Shown piece by piece: positions 12,501 to 26,000 of a stretch of DNA of 64,000 nt (positions within the stretch are counted from its first letter, which is position 1; every line of letters begins with the position of its first letter). The DNA lies in contig NC_087390.1 in the NCBI RefSeq assembly GCF_963675165.1, forward strand, positions 5,197,250 through 5,261,249, written 5' to 3'. Under the pieces are notes generated by a model that saw only the letters and a program-made list of their open reading frames with translations, made no database searches and was not told where the DNA came from. The position numbers and the translations under genes are program-made. Source of the stretch: Halichondria panicea. Its lineage: Eukaryota; Porifera; Demospongiae; Suberitida; Halichondriidae.

Positions 12501-15500
12501 CTATTGAGGCCTGGTCTCGAACATTGGCCTCCTGGGTGTAAATTGTTGATATAAAGACTTCTCTCATTTGTATTATACAGCTCAAGGTCCGACACCACAA
12601 ATTGTTGTCAGTTGTGATAGAATCTGGAATGCAACGAGTGGTCATTTCAATATTTCCGTCACATGGGGTCTGGAGCCAATTAGTGCGCCTACAACCCACA
12701 TCACTCAGTTCACTGTATCTCCCATGTTGCTTTACAACGGGCTGACCACAACAACACACACCCCACTCACTCAAACACCTCGGGTAGGTGTTACCGTGTT
12801 CCTTTGATCGACTAAAACTAATACTTTAAACGTATAGGAGTATTTAGTTTCTCTCTAATTTGTAACACATGGGCCAGTTCCCTTTGAGGGTTACATAACT
12901 ATTTTACAGTAGTGGGATCTTATAATGACAGTTAAATCCAGAGCTTGCGTTACTCTGATTCTCTGGTGGAAATATTTGTGACATTCCTCACTCAGATGCT
13001 TAGTTTGATATACATACGTACATTTATTTACTGTATGTGTGTCAGTTCTAGCAACCATCTTAATTCTCATCATACTGTCTCACAACAATTGTGGTAGCTA
13101 TGTACGTAGATGGACTGCATTGATTGATTGACTATTACGTAACTTGTTTCTGCTCTCAGAATGGGGAGACTCAATTCCACACAATACTGTCCGGATACAC
13201 ACCTCAACCAGGCAAAGAGTACAAGATTGAGGTAACAATAATTATTAATGACATAATAGTTTAGCTGACAAATATGACATCACTAGCTAGTCCGTGTACT
13301 GAGTTCTAGATTGCTCCATTTAGATGTAGTTTACATAATTATGACACCGTTAAGAATTACGCCTCTGCATGTGGAAATTGCTTAATTTTTTCTTATTGAT
13401 CCAATATAAGGGGTAGCTTTGGCTAGGTAGGCTACACCAGGGTCTTGTGTATTATTGTGACAAAGAGGGCATTTTGTGACAACTTGATTTGGCTATACCT
13501 GTAATGTGTGGGATCACGCTTGGCATGACCCACACTGCCAAAGACTACATACACTTACTGTTAATGGCACTTCTTTACTAAAGTAGTGTTCTTTGCTGAA
13601 TCAAGTCTATTGTCAATATACATGCACAAACAGACACTACACAGCTATACACAGATCTTGTACACTCAACGTTTTTATTAATTAATTGTACCCCCTCTCC
13701 CCTCTAGATTGACTCTAGTCAAGACTCCGCCTACTTTTGGCGTCCTCAGCCCACCCCCGGCTCGTGTACAGTGGTTGCCGATCCACGACCGGCAGATATT
13801 CCATCTGATATCTCCGTGAGTGGATCGTCCTTCGATCAAACGAGGAGCACGGTCCAATTCAGATTGTCATGGAGACAGCCTCTCGCTTCATATGGGGGTG
13901 TGGCTAGATACGAAGTACAGGTGGTTACAGAAGTGGGTGTGGCTAGTGGAGACTCGGAAAGCGGACCACAACAAACTGATGTACAAAGTTTTACGGTGAG
14001 TGATAATTAGCCAGCAACATAATTGTTTTTATCCCCCACCCCCGCCAGTTGCACTCTGTATGATTTGGTAAAGATCATCATACAAATATGTGATTTCATA
14101 ACAGCATAGTTGGCAATGATCATTGTTTTCACTATTTCATTTCAGGCTGGCACTTACACGGCTTCTGTTACATCAACACTACCCACCAATCAGAACGCCC
14201 ACTGTGCTTATGTTCAGGTTAGTTGTGATAATTATAATTATGCCTGCAGGTGTATGCATCGAAACCATGACCATTGCACTATAGACACATGCAGTCAGTT
14301 AAGTGTTTCCTAAAATAGATTGCATTATATAAGCAAGTTTTACTGAAAAATGCATCTCAGCGTCCTTCCTGTATTTGCATAAAAATATGAAGCTACTACT
14401 CATGCATGTATTAGTATGTGCAGTGTAATCCCCCCCCCCACCTCCTCAGATGCGTACGGTGAACAATTTCTCTGTAGTTGGTGAGTGGAGTGAGCCGTTG
14501 GTGCTTCCTCTCGATGACCAATGTCTTGCTGACACGACAGACAACACTGGAAAAAGTGAGGGCTTGGACTAACCTGCAGTTGTATTATACCAGGAGCCCA
14601 TAACCACTTAGTGACTCTGCATAATTATATGGAATTGTGGTCATAACCACTTACGAAACATGATCCCCGTAGTCAGCCACTTCTTCTCTTATCTGATTAT
14701 AGTGACATTTTATGAATTCATTATCATAATTATAAGATGTATAGATGACTATCACAGTGGAACCCATTATAATGGATACCTTTGGAGAACAAATTTTAAG
14801 AATGGTGGTCTTTGTTGAGGGGTTAGGACCTGGTTGCATTGTCTATTGTATCACAGTTGGCCTTTCTTTATGGGTGTATGGTCATTGAGAGGCATATAGA
14901 TTGTACTTGCAAAAAACTGATTTCCATAAGTACATATTTTTATTCAATTAAAAGCTTGTACAGTGACAATGCTCACCATTCACCGAAACCCACCCGTCCA
15001 TCATGTACTGGTGTTTGTTTTGGGTAATTGCCAAATAGATCATTGTTGACTGGCTGCACCTTGCAATAATTAAATCGTGTTTTTCATTCAGTTTCTCTCT
15101 TTTACGAGACTGAGGAAAGTGGGAACGTCAAGCTCCTGGAACTCGGTTGCCATAGCGACTCGGCCTTGTTTGGTGGTGACACACAAAGTAATGTGACTGA
15201 GACAATCAGAGAAATTAAAGAAAGGTGTGTCGTAGTAATTGCATAAATGGCTGCTGTGTTCTATCTCATGCACAAGTATTGAATGCTCTGCATGCATTGT
15301 GACATTAGCAGAATTCCTGCCCATAATTGTGAAGCAACAACGGATGTTATTGTACAGAGCATAATGATTTGGTTTTGCAGAGGTTTCTACGAACCCTTTT
15401 TCTCTTTATAACACCCACTGTTAGTTCCCAAGGGTGACCGCTATAGAGAGGTTTCACTGTACGTACGAAGGCACCATAATTATAGTTAGTCCGATAGTAA

Positions 15501-15691
15501 TACACATACGTCTGTGCTGATTTCATCGCTATCACTTAATCATACATACATACAGTGTTGACATGATGACAACCAACAGTGAGCAACAGAAGAATCAACT
15601 GGCTGCATTTGAACAGAAATTAAATCGAGTGGAACAAAAATTGGATGCTCTTCTCGAGCTGGTTGCCGTGCACGTCCATGGTAACACGTAG
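6595..15691 (+). CDS. Gene B: secreted FN3 protein, kinase-less paralogue of the neighbouring RTKs
   Basis: Exons: 6595-6783, (7062-7079 candidate 18-nt microexon), 8282-8356, 8539-8616, 8698-8766, 8873-8933, 9631-9824, 10696-10840, (10886-10912 candidate 27-nt microexon), 11397-11516, 11857-11954, 12160-12234, 12329-12386, 12581-12783, 13160-13231, 13708-13995, 14146-14217, 14450-14555, 15092-15224, 15556-15691. Frames join throughout, giving about 723 residues, or 738 with both microexons. The order is a signal peptide (MNKLSLISLLMLQALLQ), a Cys-rich region of five small exons, four FN3 domains (for example FRLSWRQPL and YEVQVV in exon 13708-13995), then a tail ending in a coiled coil (QQKNQLAAFEQKLNRVEQKL) and a TAG stop. 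There is no hydrophobic membrane segment. The FN3 exon pattern matches gene D, and the tail exon starts at the same phase-1 junction where C and D have their TM exon. It may act as a secreted ligand-binding or decoy partner (inference). Confidence 0.85.
9825..10695 (+). other. GC-AG intron in gene B
   Basis: The exon ends ATCTGGCAG and is followed by GCAAGT instead of GTAAGT. The paralogous exons of C and D end at the same place in the FN3 domain (YYVL and YYWL) with normal GT donors. CAG|GCAAGT is the standard context of the rare GC-AG introns, and the next exon joins in frame (phase 0). Confidence 0.75.
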
Positions 15692-17045
15692 AATGCCAGC
15701 TACGTACAAGTACAAAAGTTCATGTCCATTTTTACACATCTTCAATTGGTTTTCACTTTTCGGAACATTCACTTTGTTAATTTCACACCAAGCATACAGT
15801 CATGTATTTGAAACTGAATATTATAGGAATTACGCGTAGTTAGAGATCTTGCAGGTCTTATTTATTTTCTATCAACTTCTTGAATCATGCATTCCCATTC
15901 ATTATGGGAATGGATTATGTGCCCATATGCATTTACCGTCACATAGTGTCGAGATAATTACATCATTCATCGCATTATTATGTGTTCTCGTTATATTATT
16001 CATGCACCGCTGCTTTTGCCATTGTACTAATGATGCACATACCTACATATTGTATATTATTATTGTATCATTATTATAACTAAATTTGTGGTTAATTATA
16101 AATGTATGACGATCACTGTCGCTGTCTCCTGGAAACCAATATAGCTAAGCAGATATTCCCAGCATAGTTAGTTAGTTCCTTTATCATTTTACAATTTTAC
16201 TGGGTGTAGTGTTTATTGCTACTGCAACTGATGCAGATCGACAGCAATGGCTTCTGTTTTTCAAGGGAGAAGCCTTGCGATATGTGTCAGGATTCTTAGT
16301 GGTATCTTAGTGGTATCTATTGACCTATAACATCTTGGATTGTGACTTCATTGACAGATCATGTAGGTGCGCACAGTGAAGCGGGTCAATGTGGGCCAAT
16401 GAGTTTTGTTCTCCTCTGTCGAATAAGGTTGTCTGGATAGCTACCGAATTAAGTACAATAAATGTTCATTATAGAGAGTACAGTGGAACCCCTCTTAACG
16501 GCCAGGCTAAACATCCGGTATATCCAGGAATGAAACAACAACACCAATATTAAAGGCCACCTAGATAGTCTACCACTGTAAATAATTATCGAGGGGTTCC
16601 AGTACAGTATACGTACTAAGTATAATTGTCCCATTTTCCTATGATCCGGGATTCCCTGCATGGTAGATCTAGAGGTTTCAGCGAAAGCATCTGTGACATA
16701 TCTATGGTATCCATTGATGTATTGTGACCATGCCACTTAGAGAGTTTGTTCAATGGTTAGATAAGATCCTAGCAACAAACAAATTGAATTTCCTGTTTCT
16801 GATGTCCACCTATAATTATAGTCTACATCCTATGAATACAGGTAGTACAACTACATCGTAGATGAATTGTGCAACTGCTCTGCTCTGAGATCCTGAGAGT
16901 ATAACTGGTTGGCATACAAACCATTTATTATATATAGTTTTTTTTGTTTCAGGACTAGATATAATTAGCTAGAACAAGACTGCAAGCAAAATCTAGTTCT
17001 ACTGCACTGGAAGCCTAGCTGGTTTAAACAAGGAGCTGAACTAAA
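15692..17045. other. Intergenic region between genes B and C
   Basis: This holds the 3' UTR of B and the promoter of C. I see no kinase, TM or FN3 remnant here that would suggest that B once continued into a kinase. No other gene is recognisable. Confidence 0.5.
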
Positions 17046-20000
17046 ATGAAACTGTATCTGCTGTGTGTAGCTGTCTTGGTGCTGCAATTCTGCTGGTGCC
17101 AGGGTGGATCTATGGACTACGATATGGACGATATATTCACCACGCAGTCACCTACAACTCCATGTATGGGAAGCAGTGAGTCTGGATCTGGATCAGGACT
17201 GTCACTGACAACAGACTGCATGACTGGCTCAACTACTACGGAGGATGTCCCGGGCACAATGGAACCAGAAGGTATGCATGTCAGATGAGAGGTCTTACTT
17301 ATTCGTATCAATTTTATGTGGAATGGTCTGCGTAAAAATGTGTTTTGCCCTGTGACCTGGTATGGAACATTATTATCAGAACTAATACTAGTTTGTCCGG
17401 GTAGTTATAGTCTGGGATAAATTAAGATTAAGATTACTTGCACCATTGAAGAGTTAGAGGGATAGGAAACGGTTGGTATCTCGAGTAACATCCGCGCTAC
17501 GCTGCGGTTTAATCGAGGCCATCACAACAATATCTATTTCTACACTCAGTGCATAATAAACTACAAGTAACTGTGCTTAGTCCGTGCAACTCACTTATAT
17601 TTCAAGGTCTATAACTATTGTAGCAGTCATAACCAGCACGCTTACACATTATATGTTCCAATAGCTCTAAAACAGCCTTGGGAACATATAACTTTATTGG
17701 AAAGTCTCTTTTTACTGGGTGTGGTCAGTCATTAGCAAGTACTACACGTGGCTCATGGACTAGGCGTGTTATAAGTTGCTGAAAAAGATGATGTCTCGAG
17801 GAAACACAGCTTTAATTGGGAGTTACCCGGCAAAAATGTGCTTAATAGCCTTGTAACGCAGAGAATTTTCGAGGCTCCACTGCAGATTCAATGTAAAATC
17901 ATCATGTGCACCACTCCGTTTCCTATCCCTCTAACTCTTCAATCTATGCTTGCACAAAGCTTGGAGTGTTTACAAGCAATTGCAAGCTTGAACGAGGATG
18001 TGGTGGCTTATACATACATAATTATATACATGTGGTGGCTTATACATACATGTACAGCTACAGCTATGAATAAATAATTAGGCAATAAGCTATAAGCCTG
18101 TGCACCTCTTTGATTAACCTGGTTTCACTATTGTAGCCATTAATTTTAGTTAATTCTGTACTGTTCAATCATAACAGCACTATCAATGTAATTATTACGT
18201 GTTATTCTTCAGAGTGTGTCCCTCCGTCTCTCCCGGGCCTTCCATCACTGACGAGGGAGGACGCTGTATGGAGGGCTCAGTGCTACGCTGGATGTGCATC
18301 AATTGTACGTAAAAAGCTAGCTAGCACACACGATTTTAGTTTCTTAGGTCAGTACTACATGCATGTCACTAGTAGATCACCAAAGCCTTTTTCATAAAGG
18401 TGATGTAGCCCATCATCGACCAGTTTACTTGTGCAAAAAACTAGCGTAAAACATACTAATGAAGCATTTTAACTTCTTACCATTTCTAGTACCTCGGTGA
18501 AGCCGGCTTCAGTCAACCCACCCTGCAGACTCTGGTGAGTTAACTGGTTGAACTGTCTGATTGGTTGATTTGTTGTGCGGTTGAGCCTATTACCGTACGT
18601 GTACTATAATCATAGTACCTCAATAGAGAGGTGCATGGTCACTTTAACAATGTGAGCACGGTAGGGGAGTAATTTTTATGAGATAAAAATAATTATTCTG
18701 GGCAAGCTGTATAACCTCTACGAAAATTTCGAATTTCCCCAAAAATTGTTTTGGTGTGGTTTACTGGAATGTGTGAAATACAGTGCATGTGATGAAGTTA
18801 TAATCAGCAAACAGATCACCGCGTTAAACAAATTATTTACCCCACGAAAATTACCCGCTATTTGGTACTGACTGTTTAACAGGTTTCACTATTCAGTATT
18901 TTCTCGCTGCGTAATTAATTACATTTGAAGTCTCTTAAAATATATGGTATCTCGGGGAAACACATTCGATAATTGCCTGCATAAACAACAACAATGAAGG
19001 CTTACTACCCAATCAAGTGCTACGTACAAGCTTCAAATTGTATTAATGACTGCAAGGGCCATATAGAAACCATTGGAATGGTGTTGGTATCTATTTGTTA
19101 ATTAGTAATCGAATTATATAAATGTAAACATTTACTTGTATTGTCTAGTGCTACGCCTGCATGGTGTACAAGAGGACACTCAATGCATGTCAGATACAGT
19201 CGTTTCATGTTGTGCCGTACCAGATGAATTATAGTGACACATGTGTCTGTATTGACTGCTGCAATTTGACAACTCGGCACTATTAATGCTAGTTTATAGG
19301 CTCTAGTTTCTGTAATAAAGTTCAATTGAAGTGGGATGCAAATAGTAAATCTGCAATACAGGGAGATGGCTAAACACCATCTAATTCTTCCATTGATGGT
19401 AATTTCAGTGAATTGTTGGGGGTGCATGAGTGTGAGGTCACACAGTGTCATTATAGGATGTGGTCTGTTGCTGCCCTGTAGCATTATGGCTTTGTTGTCA
19501 AGCGTGGGTGGGACACCAGTCGCCTTGTCTGTATAAGTGTACACTCAGGTACTTTGAAGAAATTATGTTGCACTACATATTGCTCCTCTGTCTGGTGAAA
19601 TTGTGAAATACGTTCATACTATCAAGCCATGCAATCGTAATATCTAGCCAAGCTTTATTCACTGTGCTTCTGACCACAAAATTTACTTTAATACAAACCT
19701 AAACGAAAATACTGAAGGTTCCACTGCTCATATGGTTGAAGGAATTACGCACATTTCTCTTTATTACAGGGCTACCCTGGTTACCCACTGTGGAGTTTAG
19801 TGACCAAGTCGTATATTCTGAGTGAGGATATCACCAATGACTGTCTAGAGGGAGGAGCGGCAGATCTCAATGGATGTAATGCTGACTGCTTTCGTTTGAG
19901 TAATGCTTACAGACAGGTATTGTTGAACAATATACCTCTCGATCAATAACCTTCATGGTATCCAACACACTAAGCTACATATATATTAGCTCAAACTTGC

Positions 20001-23000
20001 TTGATGATGAATGTCTGTATCCGCATGATAATTTTATCAATCACTTATTCTTAGATTCTGGATTGTGAAAGAGGTTGTTTGCAGAACTTTAATGATCCTC
20101 AAGACCCCATCACATGTGGCAGTAGTTGTGTAAGTTGATAATTTTGATGTAGATATCAAGTACTGTATTTAAAGCTTGCAGGTTGTACTACCTGATTATT
20201 TCTCGATTGGGAGTTATTATAAGTGTTTACATCTTCTCTAATCCTTCCCTATAATATTATTATATTAAGCTTTTATTGCCTGGAAATAACTACATAATTA
20301 ATATTAATTGTTCAATCAATTTCAATTTGCTTTGTCGTGAACTATGTACAGAGAAGCGACTGCAGACAGAATGAACAGAACGGTTGTGGTGGCACAAAGG
20401 GCTGCTTCAGTGACGTTGTCCAACCGTGCGGCCTTCGTTGCGTGAGTCTTAAGCAGTTTATTTTGACCTCTTAGTCTCTAAAATTCTGCTTTGCTTTTGC
20501 ACTCATGCATTTCTGGAGCATATTTCCTGGTGTGTTTGTAAGATTTTGCTTTTGCTCACAGTATAATTATTATTATGCATAATTATACGTATAAAGGTAA
20601 ACATTCTTGACTATATATACGTATGATTTTACAGAATCTCGGAGACTGTCAAGCCGGATGTACATATGCTGCCAATTTTTTTGAAAGTAAGAAATGAACA
20701 TTCTATACGTATCAATGTACACATTATTACTCTACAAACAATTACTCTAATTGAAATCTGTCGGGTTAGTTAGTTAGTGAGCATATTTAATATTCTACAG
20801 GCTCATACCGTGAAGAAGCTGTTCCTGTGGAGCCTCCCACCATCACTATTCTACCAGGCTCCAGCATGATCTACTACATTGATCTAAACAACACGACTCT
20901 CCCTGTGACCAATGAGAGATTGGGCTATTCAACGCTGATCATCAAAGTGGAGAATTTGTCAGATAACTCGTCATCTTATTATGTACTGGTGAGTTTTATA
21001 AACTGTGCAGAAATTTAAGTTATTTACTGCAAGCTAGCAATTGTCAGTCTCTGTGCGTGTACGTGTAGCAGTTAGGCTGCATCATTATTGCATTAATTAG
21101 TCCCCTTCTATTATTACCAGATGGCATAACTCACTATAGTCGAGCGTAACCATGCTTGTGCTTTGTACATAATAATAATAGAACTATTGTTTCCGTCATA
21201 CACACATTTTTAAGCTCATTGCCATTTATATAATTTAACACAGGATGAAGGTTTTCAATTCAACTTGGGATCCTTTTCCAACCAGAAAGTCAACATATCG
21301 TATGCTGTGGTAGCCACTAATACCGAAGTGTCTCCATTTTCTCGACCCACTGAACTAACAGTTGGAGAAGGTAAGATCTTTGTAATCTTTTAACTGTCAG
21401 TAAAGAAAACCCTCAAGCTATTAATGACTGGTGTAGATAAAGATAAACACTAATTAATATAGCATAGCATTGTATGTTGTTCAAGATAGATGAATCTTTA
21501 ATCTGTTTTTAAGAGGTAATAATTATGATTGATTGTCAGTGTCTGGTTAGAAGTTGTGTCAATTGCTTAAAATGTCAATAGCTAGTAGTGCACAATAAGT
21601 TCCCAAGCTGCCAAGAGTGAAGCACGTCAGAAAAGATGCTGTGCTAGGGGCGTTGGTTCCTATGGTGCTTCAGTATTCTGTCTAGGAATGCACTCTATAC
21701 CTTTGGCTCAGAGCTAAAGTCTATTTGTGTTGAGGTTGACCTTTGTAATGTTGTCATAGCTTGTCATACTTCAAAGTTTAATATACCATTAGATTTCTTG
21801 TTAAAAAAAGCGCTTCTATATGTGCTATATATAGAGCTGAAGCTTCAACCAGCTAAAAGTTAGTATTTTCCATGTAGAAGTCCCTGGCATACTTGTTATA
21901 TTGACCACATAACTTCCGGGACCGAACTCAACGCAAATTGACTTTAGTTTAAATTTGTTGGGAGGCATTGTGCATGTGACTCACTATGACTAAGTATAGT
22001 GGGTGCATGTGCTTTAATTAGAGCTTAATTATTAGTGCGTATAGTCTATATAGATCGTGTGTTACTTCATGTTCTTATATCAGAGTAAAGCTGCGTACTG
22101 CTTTGCTTTGAAGCCTTGTTCTACACTTAATAGTATGTTGTGTTAGTTAGAGCTCTTTGTTGATGAAAGTGCTTAAAACAAGCCATTTCGTGTAGTTAAC
22201 GAGGCAGTACACAGTGGGTGGTAGTTTTATGACCACTAACAGTGTACTTTTCCTTGTATGGTCAAATTTCCACAAAAAAGTATTAACGCTAAAATTAAAT
22301 AAGATCAAGATGTCTGTATAGGCATAACCTGATTTGTATGTTCTCCATTGTTGTATACGTATATGTCATGTGTGTGCGTGTATATGTGGGTGCATGTGTG
22401 TGTGTGTGTGGGGGGGGTAGGTTCCATGGTAATCGCACAATATACACAGCAACGCTTATCGCATATTAGACAAGTGCGATAACATCTGAACAACAACATA
22501 ATTATTATACTGGGCCTAAAACCTTTTACCTTAGCGTCTACAAATTCAGAGCATACACAACATCTTTATTAATGGTTATTACTAAGTTCCTAACCGGGCG
22601 GCAGCTCTACAGTCACTTAATGTGATTCTTTGCACGCTTCAATAAATAAATGCAGGATTCATCGAGTCTACCCACTTTTTGCACATGCATGCAGTTCGTG
22701 AATTAACAGCTCCATACTGATATGCCCTGTTTCATGTGCATGTAGTATTCTACACTAATGTGCATGTAGCTGCTCCCCACTAGTGGTGACTCCATTGTAA
22801 TGTGAAGCCCCTTAAAGAAGGGAAACCTTGTGTAGCAGACATCTGTTTGTGGTAGAGAGACGTCAACAGGAAATGCTTGTCCTAATTTTTGTGGTTCTAA
22901 ACAAGTATGTGTTTAGCCTTGCCCCTACCCCCACTTCCCCCCTCCTTATTAATGGTTTCTTGCACTCTAGGCCTGCGAAAGAGGCTACTATAAATTGTGA

Positions 23001-26000
23001 TTCATTACTGTATTGCTAACGAAATCCCTCACTACATACGTCATTTGAAACTCACTGATAGCAGATATAATATATATCTCCTTTCTATACTATTTCATAT
23101 CCACTTACGTGACTAATAATTATAATCATCTGTGTGTCTCCCTCCTCTTCAGCTGTGCTAACAGAGTTCCCTGGGCAGCTGCAAACCTTTCAATACGAAG
23201 TGCTTGAAGATCCTGAAACTTTCAGATACTTCATGGTACAACTAACCTGGAGCCTGCCATGCAGTACGTTTTTAGTGTATCGACAATAATAGTATAGCTT
23301 TTTATTAGTATGTGTGATTTATAATGTCTGTTTCCAAAGATGCGGAATATATTGAGGGTTATCGGATTTCTCTCTCTGGGTTTTCAGTCTTCTGCGGGTC
23401 ATTTCAGGCGGATGTTTTGAGCGGCGTAAGTGAAGTTTTATTCTCATGGGTGCATTGATATGCAAACGATATAGTGTCAAGGTCATTTTCGTTTTCATTT
23501 CAAATTCTAATGAATGTACCTAGACTCCTGAGTTTCCTGAGAATTCGACGAGCTTCACCATACGCAACACTGAGACCTTTGACCCCGATAACATCATTGC
23601 CCCAATCTCAGCCTGCTCCTACACTGCTAGGGTGAGTTGAAAGTTTACTAAGCAGTCTTATATAGACATCTGGGATTTCATGATTCATTTTCTAGTCAAA
23701 AAAGCCATAATTATATCAAGATATTTACTGTTGGTTGTTCTGTGATGAACTAATTTATGGCTTCTGAGCATACAATTTACCATGTTACCGAACTTCCGGA
23801 GAAGATAAGAGAAAATTCTGTAATAGTACTATATACTTACAGGTAGAACTGCATTGATTCACTGCTGTATTTATGGCATGCTTGATGCTTGTACAGATTG
23901 TAGTTCTACCAGATGGCCCTGACTCCGGGGAGCCTGCTTCAATCAACATCAACTCAGGAATATGTAAGTTTCTATTCATTTTATTTCTTGATGTATAGCT
24001 AAGCTCAGTCGTAGCTATTTTAGCAGTACACGTATAGTGTCTTCACTACTGAGCTGTGTTAATGTGTGGCCGTGATAGTGTACTTAGTACAACTTACTCA
24101 TATCACAACTAAACTATTGCTAGCCTACTTTGCTAGCTATAATCACGTTTCTCTCCATGTACTGTAGATCGTCAGCCAACCATGGCAGACTTCAGCCTGA
24201 ACTGTTCCAGCAGAGTCAACCCTCAAACAGGACGATCATACGACCTCACAGTTGAGCTCGTTTTCTGTCCTGCTTTCACTCAAATATTCCAGGATCAGGC
24301 AATCGAAAATTTCCAGATTGCCTCCGTTGTCTATAATAAGAACAACCCTCCGACTCCCCTTCCTGGAGGTATCATATTTCTAAATTTAGGGCGTGTCAAT
24401 GGAAGTTTGCAACAGTTTCACACCTTCTTCGAAAGTGCTCCACTACCTTCAGACCAGCAGTACAGAATTTCAGTAAGTCGAGTGACATACAATTTTCCAT
24501 TCCATGTTTTCGAGCTTACCTGTTTTAAATTACACGAGTTATTAGTGTCGTCAACTATACTTACACAAGTACAAAAAAACATTTTGTGGTAGAATAAGGT
24601 TAATTAATTGGAAGAGCATGCATGTACCACTGAAATAAAAAAAAGTTCGCAAACAATATTGCATGTGGGCTGGTATAGTCTTTGCATGCTCCAACCAGTT
24701 AAGGGTGGGGCTCAATCTTTGAGATCTTTACCAATTGGGTACGCGTACTTTTTGGTGGGCAGGGTTCATCTTGTAGAGTCTAAAATAGTTATTATAATCA
24801 CACACCGTGTTGTGGTATTCCTATAAAGACTTCACCGTAGTAGCTACGGCAATGTATTTAATGCAGTCAGTGTACTTGTTATTTTCCTCATAGGCTGATC
24901 TGAGGTACCAGAGAGGACTACCGCGTGATCTCTCTAATGATGTTATCTTTGCAACATGCTTTCTACCAGACGTGGGTCCGGTGTCACCAGGCAATGTAAC
25001 ACTTGTTAACAGTACCATAGTTGGTCTGCCCAGCGAAAGCTTTGGAACAGGGCAAAGAAATATATTTACTCAGATCAGAGTCGTTTGGTCTCCGCCCGAG
25101 AGCCTGGGCTCAGGAGTGACATCGTACCAGGTCCGAGTTGAAAGAGAACCAATTGAGATTGACGATATGAGTGTGTCTAATGACAAAGTAGCTGATAATG
25201 GGCAGCTGTCTCTGCAAGAGGAGTACTCTTTTAGTGACGTTCCTGCTGGCATCATCACTCTGTATGTACAGGTAAGTTAAATATCTTAAGTCGCCATTTT
25301 TAGCGTCTGGGTCACGCTTGTGTGTATGTCGTAACATGTTGCAGTACAATTATGACTGTATGATTTAGATTCAACTAATAATGGATGTGTATAATGCCAT
25401 AAAACTTAGATGCCCCTGCAGGCTCTCATGACGACTCTTGATATAATATATTTCTTGAATTTTGAATTCTCTATACTATCAAAATTAGTAGGACTCATGT
25501 TCACTTGTTGTACATACGCATTTACTTATTGTACTCATAATAATATAATAATAGGTTCGAGCCTCCAATGACCCAGCTCGAGTTGTCGGACTGTGGAGCG
25601 TTCCAGTTGAACTCAACGTGACAGTGTTCAACCCTCCATCCCCTGGCACCATGAAAGAAAATGATTACAATATCACCACTTTTTCTTACAGGTGAGCGCT
25701 GGAAATTAAAAGTTGTGAATTCCTGAAAATTTAGACAAATGTCTGCTAGCACCCTAGCTCGTACAGTAAAACAGTAGATGCATGTGTAATTCCAATATCT
25801 TTGTGCAGTATCGACCACCAATCAATGAACCAGCTGTCGGTGATGATGGAGGTCGAGTTTATATCCCCTATTATTGAGTTTGGGGTGGTCAACCAGTACC
25901 AGTTCTATGGTGGACCCGTGGAGCTGGAAGCACAAGACAATAGTCCATCAAGAGTCACTAGTTTCACTCCGGTACGTTTATAGCTCACTACAAAGGGGAA

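Noticed and set aside
19149-19190. Possible extra gene C exon reading [13 protein letters not shown]
   Set aside because: It has an acceptor and Cys pattern, but the only donors that keep phase (ATG|GTGTAC, or the non-consensus CAG|ATACAG) are weak and the paralogues have no matching exon. Left out of the gene model.
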